From: an uncultured Panacagrimonas sp.
GTDB lineage: Bacteria; Pseudomonadota; Gammaproteobacteria; Nevskiales; Nevskiaceae
Direction: 5' to 3'
Length of the DNA: 13,960 nucleotides
Assembly (NCBI GenBank): GCA_946481265.1
Contig: CAMLNE010000072.1
Span: 1 to 13,960 of the forward strand
Shown: positions 6,359-13,686 of the stretch, piece by piece
Numbering within the stretch: the stretch's first letter is position 1
Layout: every line of letters starts with the position of its first letter
The notes under the pieces: generated by a model
Seen by the model: only the letters and a program-made list of their open reading frames with translations
What the model was told of the DNA's origin: nothing
The model's database searches: none
Made by a program: the position numbers and the translations under genes

Positions 6359-6838
6359 CTAGCGCTGCCAGCAAGCCTGCGCGTCGCTGCCGCTTGCGCC
6401 CTTCAGGCCTGCCGAACTCAGGCACAGCGCCGTGCAGCGCAGATCGCTGGCCTGCGAATTGACGGGACGGGCCACGACCGTGAAGCCACCGGCCGCAGCG
6501 CTTCCGCCGGGGGGGCAGGTGGTCGAGACCGGATTGCCCTCGAGCTTGAGTTCGTAGATCGACTGGCTGCCGCTGCTTGCCGTCAGCTTGCCGTCGCGAT
6601 CCAGGTAGAGCGTGTCGGCCCCCCAGCCGAGCTTTGCCAGGCCGGTGGCGTAGCGCTTGCGGTCGGTGTAGTGGCTGCTCTGCCGCGAAACCACCTCGGA
6701 CAGCGCGGTCTTGGCCACGCTGCGATGGGCGCGCTCGATGTAGGTCCGGTAGCTGGGCACCGCGATGGTGGCCAGGATGGCGACGATGGCCACCGCGATC
6801 ATCACCTCGATCAGGGTGAAGCCCTGTGCTGTCCTCAT
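6359..6838 (-). CDS. pilE: Type IV pilus minor pilin PilE
   Basis: A 159-residue type IV pilin-like protein. The prepilin peptidase site is G6|F7 in QGFTLIEVMIAVAIVAIL, with Glu at mature position +5 and the usual hydrophobic N-terminal helix that anchors the subunit in the inner membrane and packs the pilus core. The following YRTYIERAHRSVAKTALSEV is typical of PilE minor pilins. Four cysteines in the C-terminal half (TTCPP, LRCTALC, QACW) could form the D-region disulfides. It is the last gene of the cluster; its ATG overlaps the pilY1 TGA by 4 bp (ATGA, 6835-6838), so translational coupling is likely. The position after pilY1 matches PilE rather than the major pilin PilA. Confidence 0.9.
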   Translation of the reverse strand: MRTAQGFTLIEVMIAVAIVAILATIAVPSYRTYIERAHRSVAKTALSEVVSRQSSHYTDRKRYATGLAKLGWGADTLYLDRDGKLTASSGSQSIYELKLEGNPVSTTCPPGGSAAAGGFTVVARPVNSQASDLRCTALCLSSAGLKGASGSDAQACWQR

Positions 6839-9800
6839 GGGGGAGTTTCGTCGTCGCCGCGGCGCTCACGCCAGTAGACCGGATAGTAGCGGGGGCTGCG
6901 TGCCTCGAGCGTCTGCGTGTTCGCCGCGATGGTGCTGGTGGCGATCGTGTTGAGTTCTCCCGACAGGCCCGGCGTGCCGCCATCGGTGCTGCGCTGGTCG
7001 GTATCGCCGTCCGCGATGAAGGCCTGCACCAGCGGCCGGCTGTCGGCCAGCGAGACGCCGTAGACGCGATTGCTGCCCTCGTCGGGAATGCAGGTCCGCT
7101 GGGTCGGATCTTGCGGGATGTAGCTGGTGAAGAACACCGTTCCGCCGCTGGCCAGGGGCTGCGACAGCGCCTTCTCGCCGCGACGCGTCAGTGCCAGCTT
7201 CCAGCCGATGGCAGCGTCGGCCGAGGCGCCGCAATTCTCCGCGGCGCTGGCGCAGGCCGAGGTCAGGTCGGCGAAATCGTCCTGCCCGGCCAGCTCGGAT
7301 TCGGACGTCAGCACCTGCGAGGCGAGCTTGCCGCTGGACACCGCGCGATCGCGGTAGGTGTAGAGATAGTTCTGCGTGGCGGCGTTGAACGGATCCTCGC
7401 GATCACCCGAGGCGAATACCACCGCGTCGTAGGCGCCGCGCGCATCGCGGAAGGGCACGTAGTCGGGCGCATGGAAGAAGCGGCGGTCGTTGGCGACATT
7501 GGCGCTGTCGTGCCGACCCACGCTGGCCAGCGGCGTCAGGGTCCAGTCACCGCGCTGGACGCTGGCGAAGTCGGCGCGCCACAGCCGGCCGCCGGTGTCC
7601 ACCGCGTACAGGCGATCGAGCAGGCCGTCGCCGTTGCTGTCCACCGCCGTGACGTCGGCCGCGATGCTGTCCACCAGGAGCGGATGCTGGAAGGTGCGGC
7701 TGCCGGTGTTGTATGGGGCGGCCTCGCTGAAGGCGCCCTGGCGGGCTTTCCAGATCAGCTCGCCGGTCTGGGCATCGACCATGTAGATCGCATTGCCGCG
7801 GCCATCGTCGCTGCCGAGCAGGTTCTTGCTGCCGCGTGCGAGGTCCTTGCCGATCCTCGCGTTGGCCGCATCGCGCCCGCCGTTGTAGCCGGCGGCAAAC
7901 ACGATGACGCTGCGCGTCACGTCGCTGGCGCCGTCCCGGTATTGCACGCGCCCGGCCTGCGGGCTGGAGAAGCTCAGCGCCATCTCGGCGAACTGCGCCG
8001 CCGAACCCGCCACCAGGCCGGTCGGGTTGTAGAGGCCGTCGGGGCCGATGCGCCACAGCATCGTCGGGCTGTCGGGGTTCTTGATGTCGAGGGCGTAGAG
8101 CTGGTTGCCGCCGCGACGCAGGCCGAAATACACGGCGGCCCGATCGTGCGGGTTGGTGGCGTCGATCTTGCCGTCGGCCGTGCCGCCGGTGGGATCGCGA
8201 TCGCGCAGCAACACCGTCGGCGCGCCGTCGACGCCGTAGGCAAAGCGCGTCGACGGCTGGTCGTCGCGCAGGATCTTCTGTTGATCCATCACCGCGCGCG
8301 GCATGAACGCCCAGCTCTCGACGCCGGACTGCGCGCCGGTCGAGCCGGGCGTGCTGTCGGTCACCATGCGCAGGTAGCCGTCGCTGGCGCCGTAGATCAC
8401 GCGGATGTCCGGGTTGGCGTCCGAGTAGCCGGCGCGTCCGCCGTAGTTCACCGCCACCGGGCGCGAATGCAGCACCGCGCCGTGCAGCCAGCTGCGTCCC
8501 ACCAGGCCGCTGCCCACGCCCAGCGAGGTGGCCGCGGTGCCGACCTCGTAACCGCGCGCGTAGAGCAGCAGCTCCTGCGCCTGCGTGTCGCTGGCCGCGC
8601 CCAGCGGTGTGCGCAGCTCGGTACGCACGGCGCTGTCGTCGGCGTTGAGCGCCGCCAGGCTTGGCACGCTGGTCGCGCTGTAGTGGTCGTAGAACAGCTT
8701 GCGCGCACCGGTGCCGTTGGCGCGGCCGGGATTGCCACCACCGGTCAGCGCGAAACCGGGAATCTTCTGACCGGCGCCGCCGAGCGTCGCGTTGCGGCCG
8801 TCGCTGACCACGCCCGCGCCGAGCAGCGCGGTCTGGGTCCAGAACGTGACGGCCGACTTGTCGATGCGGCCGTCCGCGGCGATGGCGGCGTTGCCGCCGG
8901 CGTCGTAGTAGTCGAATCTGCCGTCGACCTGGCGCAGTTCGAGCTTCTTGAGATTGCCGGGCCAGCGCGGCTTCTGATCCGGCGCCGGCCGGAACACGCC
9001 GTGGAACGATGGCGTCCTGTTCTGCGCGCCGAGTCGACCGGGCGTGCCCGGATTGGCGGTGATGCTGGGTGTCAGCAGGGTGGCGTCGACGCTCAGCACC
9101 GGCTTGAGCAGCTCGGCCGCCGACTTCCCGAGGTTGAGCAGGCCGAGGTTGTTGACGTAGCTGTTGACGTTGACGCCCAGGTTGGTCAGCGCGGCAAGGC
9201 TCGACAGGTTGTCCTGGATCAGGAAGTAGGAGCGCAACGCGATGTCGTTGCCATTGATGTCCCTGAAGCCGGGGTCGCGGGCGGCGGCCACGACATTCGG
9301 GAAGCTCAGCGTTCCGGCCACCTCCGCGGTGGGGAAGTAGTGCCGCAGCCGGTCATCGGATTCGTCGTCGCGGTCGCTGTTGGTGAGCTGCACGTTGAGC
9401 ACGTTGACGACGTCGCACTGCGCGGCCGGCTGTACGTAGAGGCTCCCGCTCTCGATCGAGGTGTCGCGCGTGAGCAGGCCGGTCAGGCCATCCCAGCGCG
9501 CCAGCGGTGCGTTGTAGACCGAATCGCCGGCCAGGTAATGGGCGATCTCCGCGTACACCTCCTTGCCCTGGAACGGTGGCAGCAGCGAGGTCGGCGTGGT
9601 GACCGCGGTGGACAGCAAGGCGGTGGTGGAGTTGAGCAGGTTGGTGGGGCTGAGCATGTTCGTCAGCAGCGTCGTCACCCGCGTCAGCAGCTGGTTGACC
9701 GAGCCCTGGTCGACCAGGGGGGTGAAGCCGACCAGGAAATAGGCGCCGTTGCTGCAGTTCGGCGTCTCGCGGCGCGAGGTCGGGATCGAGGCCGCATCGC

Positions 9801-10572
9801 CGAAGGCGCAGGCGCTGGCCGGCGCACCGGCCGCCGTCGCGCGGTCGGCGTGCGACACGACGATCGCCACGCGCGAATTGACCAGCTGGTTGAGGATCGA
9901 TTCGAGCAGCGAGATCAGTCCGACCTGGCCCAGGTTCATCACGCCGCTGATCGTGGTGTCGAGCAGACCCGTCACGGTCGACGGCAGCTGGCCGACCGCC
10001 GTGGTCAGCAGCGGATCGACCAGGCCCGCCACGAGCTGGCCGACGAATCCGCCCAGGAGCCCGTCGAGGATGCTGCCGAGCAGCGGGATGCCGATCAGGA
10101 AGTCGAGCGTGCCGCAGGACAGCGAGGAGACGCCGCCCAGCAGCAGCTTGAGCTGGCCAGCGTCGGCGGGGTGCTGCACCACCGGCGAGTGGATGCCGTG
10201 GTTGCCGTAGTGTTTGCACAGTGCCGCGGCACGACCGCGGTCGTTATTGCCGGCGCCGAGCAGCAGTCCGGACAGGAACTCGGTCGGATTGCTGCTCACG
10301 CCGCCCAGCAACTCCGACAGCAGCATGCTGTTGCGCAGGTCCAGGCACAGCTGCGGTGCGGAAGGATTTTCCTGGTTGCTGGGGGGTGTCAGCACCGAGT
10401 TGCAGATGCCGAGCAGGTTCAGATCCAGTACCAGGATCGTCATCGGCGGCTTGAGCGGGTTGTCGGCGAGGTTGTTGTAGATGTCGATATCGTCGGCGCG
10501 CGCGGCCGGCAGCGACAGGAACACGCCGAGCAACAGGGCGAGAACGCGGGTACGTAGGTGGCGAAGATTCAT
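6835..10572 (-). CDS. pilY1: Type IV pilus tip-associated adhesin/assembly protein PilY1
   Basis: A 1245-residue secreted protein with a Sec signal at 1-26 (cleavage near ARA|DD). The N-terminal third is a divergent von Willebrand A-like region: first strand TILVLDLN (45-52), an interior strand SRVAIVVSH (233-241), GAYFLVGFTPL (276-286) and EVYAEIAHYLAGDSVYN (338-354). I see no DxSxS metal site. Leu/Gly-rich stretches fill about 84-230 and 292-331. The C-terminal half is the PilY1 beta-propeller with PQQ-like blades: DGYLRMV (731-737), GNQLYALDI (822-830), NAIYMVDAQTGELIWKA (927-943) and DRLYAVDTGGRLWRADF (986-1002). A calcium-loop motif, DSNGDGLLD (978-986), lies within it. PilY1 primes pilus assembly with the minor pilins and acts in adhesion and surface sensing. 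GGAG 7 nt upstream of the ATG overlaps the pilX stop. Confidence 0.93.
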   Translation of the reverse strand: MNLRHLRTRVLALLLGVFLSLPAARADDIDIYNNLADNPLKPPMTILVLDLNLLGICNSVLTPPSNQENPSAPQLCLDLRNSMLLSELLGGVSSNPTEFLSGLLLGAGNNDRGRAAALCKHYGNHGIHSPVVQHPADAGQLKLLLGGVSSLSCGTLDFLIGIPLLGSILDGLLGGFVGQLVAGLVDPLLTTAVGQLPSTVTGLLDTTISGVMNLGQVGLISLLESILNQLVNSRVAIVVSHADRATAAGAPASACAFGDAASIPTSRRETPNCSNGAYFLVGFTPLVDQGSVNQLLTRVTTLLTNMLSPTNLLNSTTALLSTAVTTPTSLLPPFQGKEVYAEIAHYLAGDSVYNAPLARWDGLTGLLTRDTSIESGSLYVQPAAQCDVVNVLNVQLTNSDRDDESDDRLRHYFPTAEVAGTLSFPNVVAAARDPGFRDINGNDIALRSYFLIQDNLSSLAALTNLGVNVNSYVNNLGLLNLGKSAAELLKPVLSVDATLLTPSITANPGTPGRLGAQNRTPSFHGVFRPAPDQKPRWPGNLKKLELRQVDGRFDYYDAGGNAAIAADGRIDKSAVTFWTQTALLGAGVVSDGRNATLGGAGQKIPGFALTGGGNPGRANGTGARKLFYDHYSATSVPSLAALNADDSAVRTELRTPLGAASDTQAQELLLYARGYEVGTAATSLGVGSGLVGRSWLHGAVLHSRPVAVNYGGRAGYSDANPDIRVIYGASDGYLRMVTDSTPGSTGAQSGVESWAFMPRAVMDQQKILRDDQPSTRFAYGVDGAPTVLLRDRDPTGGTADGKIDATNPHDRAAVYFGLRRGGNQLYALDIKNPDSPTMLWRIGPDGLYNPTGLVAGSAAQFAEMALSFSSPQAGRVQYRDGASDVTRSVIVFAAGYNGGRDAANARIGKDLARGSKNLLGSDDGRGNAIYMVDAQTGELIWKARQGAFSEAAPYNTGSRTFQHPLLVDSIAADVTAVDSNGDGLLDRLYAVDTGGRLWRADFASVQRGDWTLTPLASVGRHDSANVANDRRFFHAPDYVPFRDARGAYDAVVFASGDREDPFNAATQNYLYTYRDRAVSSGKLASQVLTSESELAGQDDFADLTSACASAAENCGASADAAIGWKLALTRRGEKALSQPLASGGTVFFTSYIPQDPTQRTCIPDEGSNRVYGVSLADSRPLVQAFIADGDTDQRSTDGGTPGLSGELNTIATSTIAANTQTLEARSPRYYPVYWRERRGDDETPP

Positions 10573-10576
10573 GCGT

Positions 10577-11203
10577 TCACTCCATGACCAGGCCGTCGAC
10601 CGTGTCGACTTTCACGAACGTGCCCTGGCTGACCTCGGCGGCGCCGAAATTGCCGGACTCGTCCGCGCCGGTGGCGCGACTGGCCGAGGTCCGGTCATAA
10701 CCGGCGAGCACCGTGAAACTGGCCAGGCGGAAGCGCGCTCCGCTGTCGCCGCGGCGCAGGGCGGAGACCGGCGCGAAATCGGCGTTGCCCAGCGACTCGC
10801 GCCGGACCAGCGTGTATGCATGCGTCGCCAGCGGGCCGGCGGGCAGGGTGGAGACCGGGTACAGCGCGGGAGGACACTCGAACTGCTGGCGGGTGCTCAG
10901 CGAGGTGGCGTCGAGCTGATCGGACAGGTAGCAGTTCTGCACATAGCCGGAACCCTGCTGCACCACCAGGTTGGTCGCGCTGTTCTCCAGCAGAGCCTCG
11001 AGCAGCGATTGCGCGCTCTGCACCGCGGTGATGCGGCTCTCCTCGTTGAGCGCCAGGCGCAGGTCGGTCTGGCCGGCCTTCATCGCCGCCATGCCGAGAA
11101 TGGTGATCACCGTGAGGAAGAACAGCGCGGAGGCCAGCGCGGCGCCGCGCTGGAGGCGCGCCGGGCTGGAAGGCCGCATCGATACCGAACGGGAATTCAT
11201 CAT
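10577..11203 (-). CDS. pilX: Type IV pilus minor pilin PilX
   Basis: A 208-residue minor pilin. A short basic leader ends in LQRG|AALASALFFLTVITILG, the PilX_N signature (prepilin site after G20); position +5 of the mature protein is Ser rather than Glu, which is common in PilX-type proteins. The hydrophobic helix runs to about residue 42, and the helix continues through TDLRLALNEESRITAVQSAQ. Two cysteines (91 and 110) may form a disulfide. The ATG at 11203 overlaps the pilW TGA (ATGA) and has AGGA 5 nt upstream; a second ATG directly follows. The family acts with PilW and PilY1 at the pilus tip. The long open frame continuing upstream over pilW is only high-GC read-through. Confidence 0.88.
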   Translation of the reverse strand: MMNSRSVSMRPSSPARLQRGAALASALFFLTVITILGMAAMKAGQTDLRLALNEESRITAVQSAQSLLEALLENSATNLVVQQGSGYVQNCYLSDQLDATSLSTRQQFECPPALYPVSTLPAGPLATHAYTLVRRESLGNADFAPVSALRRGDSGARFRLASFTVLAGYDRTSASRATGADESGNFGAAEVSQGTFVKVDTVDGLVME

Positions 11204-12357
11204 CTGATTCCTGATCCGCCCTGGATGGAGAGATTGCGCAGGTGCACGGTCGTGCTGTAGGCACGCCGGTAGAAGTGACGTGTCTGCTGGTCGGCGGGCG
11301 TGCCGATCGCGTCCACCGCGGTGCCCGGCGTGAACGCTTCCTTGTCCGCCAGCCGATACGTCTTGGCGTCGAGATGCTGGCCATCCGAGCGACGCGAGCG
11401 CATCAGCAGGTGAACCTGCACCGAGCGCGCCTGCCTCGCCACCTGTTCGGCCGTGGGCGTGGCGCTGTAGTGGTCGACCGTGTCGTCGCTGTCGTCGGGA
11501 TCGTCCAGACCCCAGACGATCTGCAGGTCCTCCACGCCCTCGGCGATGCACTCGGAATAGAAGCCCGCGGAGCCGGCACCGCCGCCGCCGCAGCTCGCCA
11601 GTTCGGGATTCGCGTCGGCGACGAAGCCGGTCGGGCAGAGCTCCTTGCGGCACAGGGTCGGTACGCCGTCGCCCGGGGTGAGCGAGAAGTCGCGCACGAA
11701 GTAGATCCGCGGGTAGTAGCGGTGAAAGCTCATCGGCGCGAGCGCCGGTTGCTCGGTGGCACTGGGGGTGCCGACCCCCAGGCTGCCCCAGCGCGTGAGC
11801 GTGCCGATCGTCCCGTTGGTCTGCAGGTAGAAGTGATGCGGTCGCAGTGTCACCTGGCTGTCGCCGAGCACCATCGCGCCGGTGGTCTGGCCGGCGACAT
11901 GGCGCAGGGCCAGCGCATCGGTTCCGGCGCGATGGGCGCCCACGCATTGCCACTGGGCGGCGATCGCGGTGCCGCTGTCCTGGTTGCGGAATTCCAGCGG
12001 CACCGACACGTCGAAGCTCCAGTTGGGTACGGCCGCGCTGCCGCAGTCCGCCGCAGCGGACAGGGCCACCGTCGCCAGCGTGACGTCGTCCTCGGTCGAT
12101 TCGTTGGCCAGGTTCGGCAGCAGGTTGTCGGCGCCGAGCATCCCGCCCCAGTAGCCGGCCAGGCTCAGGTCGCGCGAGAGCGTGGCCATGGCGAAACGCG
12201 CCTGGTCCTGCATGCCGGCGATCAGGTCGTTCTCGCGATAGCTGCGTGTGGTGCTCAGGAACAGCGTGGCCACGCCGGCCAGCAGCAGCAGGCCGAGCGT
12301 GGTCGAGACCAGCATCTCGATCAGGGTGAAGCCGCGTGCCGACGGATCAGGGCGCAT
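11200..12357 (-). CDS. pilW: Type IV pilus minor pilin PilW
   Basis: A 385-residue minor pilin, long as usual for PilW. The prepilin site is G9|F10 in RGFTLIEMLVSTTLGLLLL, with Glu at +5. The PilW-typical segment YRENDLIAGMQDQARFAMAT then LSRDLSLAGYWG (40-71) follows. The C-terminal region contains cysteines at 105, 138, 236, 241, 256 and 270, and GVEDLQIVWGLDD (274-286), the landmark GVxxLxxxYG-like strand of this family. The start ATG at 12357 overlaps the end of pilV by 11 bp and is only weakly supported by a purine-rich GGCGGA upstream. PilW works with PilX, PilV and PilY1 in the priming and tip complex of the pilus. Confidence 0.9.
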   Translation of the reverse strand: MRPDPSARGFTLIEMLVSTTLGLLLLAGVATLFLSTTRSYRENDLIAGMQDQARFAMATLSRDLSLAGYWGGMLGADNLLPNLANESTEDDVTLATVALSAAADCGSAAVPNWSFDVSVPLEFRNQDSGTAIAAQWQCVGAHRAGTDALALRHVAGQTTGAMVLGDSQVTLRPHHFYLQTNGTIGTLTRWGSLGVGTPSATEQPALAPMSFHRYYPRIYFVRDFSLTPGDGVPTLCRKELCPTGFVADANPELASCGGGGAGSAGFYSECIAEGVEDLQIVWGLDDPDDSDDTVDHYSATPTAEQVARQARSVQVHLLMRSRRSDGQHLDAKTYRLADKEAFTPGTAVDAIGTPADQQTRHFYRRAYSTTVHLRNLSIQGGSGIR

Positions 12358-12964
12358 TGGGGTCCGCCACAAAGGCTTCGAGCACGATGATGCGACGCAT
12401 GCGGTCGTCTGCACCGTTCTCGAGCGGATCGTCGTAGCGGCCCAGGCCCAGGCCGCAGCCATTGCGCGCGGGATCGTCGGCCGGATCGCCGCTGCCCGGC
12501 GCATCGATGCCGGTAATGCCGCGCCAGGCGACCACCACCAGGTACTGGCCGGTGACGTTGCCCTTCTGGATGCAGCCCGTCGGTTCGACCAGGCCGCCGA
12601 CGTCCTCGTCGTCGACGCGTGCCTCGGTGCCCGACAGCGACTGGCTCCAGCGATGCACGTCGTAGGCGGCCAGCTCCATCGGCGAGCATTGCGCGCCAGC
12701 CGCGCCGCAGTCGGCCGGGGCCACCATCGAAGCGGCATCGGCGGTGAGGTAGGAGTCGAGAAAACCCGGGTTGCTGCGCATACTCTCGATCATCGACTGG
12801 GCGAGCACACTGGCGCTGGTGCGCTGCACGGCGTCGTAGTTGAACTTCTTCGAGATCGCTTGCAGGCCGGCCACGGCGAGCAGGCCGATGCCGGCGACCA
12901 GGATCGTGATCAGGACCTCGATCAGCGTGAAGCCACGCAGGCCCGCCGGAACCGGAATCGTCAT
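12347..12964 (-). CDS. pilV: Type IV pilus minor pilin PilV
   Basis: A 205-residue minor pilin. The prepilin site is G11|F12 in RGFTLIEVLITILVAGIGLL, with Glu at +5 of the mature form. The PilV pattern continues as AVAGLQAISKK and QSMIESMRSNP (57-66). Four cysteines (86, 93, 131, 170) are in the globular part. The ATG at 12964 overlaps the fimT TGA as ATGA, so translation is probably coupled; the 3' end overlaps pilW by 11 bp. PilV primes pilus assembly together with PilW, PilX and FimT/FimU. Confidence 0.9.
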   Translation of the reverse strand: MTIPVPAGLRGFTLIEVLITILVAGIGLLAVAGLQAISKKFNYDAVQRTSASVLAQSMIESMRSNPGFLDSYLTADAASMVAPADCGAAGAQCSPMELAAYDVHRWSQSLSGTEARVDDEDVGGLVEPTGCIQKGNVTGQYLVVVAWRGITGIDAPGSGDPADDPARNGCGLGLGRYDDPLENGADDRMRRIIVLEAFVADPNAP

Positions 12965-13548
12965 GGGCAGGCCGCCGGCAGCGCCGACTTGTCGAGCGGC
13001 ACCAGGCTGACGCGGCCGCTGAGCGCCACGTCGATCAGGCGTGCATCGCTGAGCAGGCCACGGTTCTCGCACAGCGTGAACTGCACGCGCTGGCCGGCGC
13101 GGCCGTTGGGCTGGAAGCTCAGGTGGGTGGGATCGTCGAGTGTGGTGAGAATGGCAAAGGCGTCGCCGTCGCGAGTCGGAGTGGTCTGGCCAATGCGGTC
13201 GTAGGCCGAGATCAGGTCGGCCGGATCATCCGGCTCGCTGCCGGAGAAATCGCCGTCGGCATCCTGGTAGACCAGCCATCCCTGCGCCCAGGTTCCGGCG
13301 CCGGTGGCGCACTGCGGAAACGCCGCGCTCGAATACCAGTCGCGCCGGCACACGGTGACCGGGGCGTTGCGGGCGACCGCCTCCGAACGCGCCTCGCTGA
13401 TCGCGCCGAACAGCTCGGTGGCGCCCTTGGCGCGCGTGGAGACGAGCCCGAAGCGGGTGAACTGCGGCACGGCCAGGGCCAGGAGGATCGACCCGATCAC
13501 GATCGTGACCATCAGTTCGAGCATGGTGAAACCTGCTTGGCGGGCCAT
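12961..13548 (-). CDS. fimT: Type IV pilus minor pilin FimT/FimU (GspH-like)
   Basis: A 195-residue minor pilin that begins the cluster. The prepilin site is G6|F7 in QAGFTMLELMVTIVIGSILL, with Glu at +5. The GspH/FimT pattern follows: AVPQF, then ELFGAISEARSEAVARNAPVTVC (45-67), where RSEAVARN is the family hallmark, then WAQGWLVYQDADGD (87-100). Four cysteines may form disulfides. FimT of some species binds DNA and helps natural transformation; whether this copy is FimT-like or FimU-like cannot be settled here. The ATG at 13548 has no Shine-Dalgarno sequence, and a TATAAA box ends 6 nt upstream. It is divergent from the thiO-like gene. Confidence 0.87.
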   Translation of the reverse strand: MARQAGFTMLELMVTIVIGSILLALAVPQFTRFGLVSTRAKGATELFGAISEARSEAVARNAPVTVCRRDWYSSAAFPQCATGAGTWAQGWLVYQDADGDFSGSEPDDPADLISAYDRIGQTTPTRDGDAFAILTTLDDPTHLSFQPNGRAGQRVQFTLCENRGLLSDARLIDVALSGRVSLVPLDKSALPAACP

Positions 13549-13554
13549 GGCCGA

Positions 13555-13560
13555 TTTATA
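13555..13560 (-). promoter_or_regulatory. Candidate -10 box (TATAAA) of the pilus operon, probably leaderless
   Basis: The minus strand reads GATATAAATCGGCCATG. TATAAA is 5 of 6 to consensus, in an AT-rich patch that stands out in this GC-rich window. The 6-nt discriminator puts the transcription start on the A of the fimT start codon. The -35 region (GCTTCG or CTTCGT at 16-17 bp spacing) is poor. A sigma-54 GG-N10-GC pair was looked for and not found. Confidence 0.5.
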
Positions 13561-13594
13561 TCAGTCTGCTTTTTGCACGAAGCGCGATCCGGAT

Positions 13595-13617
13595 GGACGG
13601 GCGCACCGGCGCCGTCC
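13595..13617. repeat. Inverted repeat in the fimT-thiO divergent intergenic region
   Basis: GGACGGGCGC (13595-13604), loop ACCG, and GCGCCGTCC (13609-13617) form a 9-bp stem with one bulged G. It lies upstream of both divergent genes, with a second short palindrome, ATCCGGAT (13587-13594), directly beside it. No T-run follows on either strand, so an operator or cruciform-type site is more likely than a terminator. Confidence 0.4.
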
Positions 13618-13643
13618 AGTGGCCGTCGACCGACCCACGGGCC

Positions 13644-13649
13644 GATAAT
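13644..13649 (+). promoter_or_regulatory. Candidate -10 box (GATAAT) for the ThiO-like gene
   Basis: GATAAT matches the sigma-70 -10 consensus in 5 of 6 positions and would start transcription near 13656, about 31 nt before the ATG at 13687. The leader is rich in C and T and lacks a Shine-Dalgarno sequence. The -35 position holds only GGCCGT. Confidence 0.3.
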
Positions 13650-13686
13650 CCCTGGCCACTCACTCCCTTTCATCCCCCTTTCAACC

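Noticed and set aside
6826..10557. A 1243-codon open frame on the plus strand covering nearly all of pilY1
   Set aside because: It is exactly codon-aligned with pilY1 on the other strand. Such a frame stays open whenever the sense gene avoids TTA, CTA and TCA codons, as expected in a GC-rich genome. The translation is Val/Ala/Arg/Gln-rich with no recognisable domain.
10481..13204. Plus-strand open frames opposite pilX, pilW and pilV
   Set aside because: They are antisense to clear pilin genes with prepilin signatures, and their products are low-complexity.
13549..13620. Sigma-54 promoter for the pilus operon
   Set aside because: TGCA is present in GTGCAAAAAG, but no GG lies 10 bp upstream of the GC. 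The TATAAA box is the better explanation.
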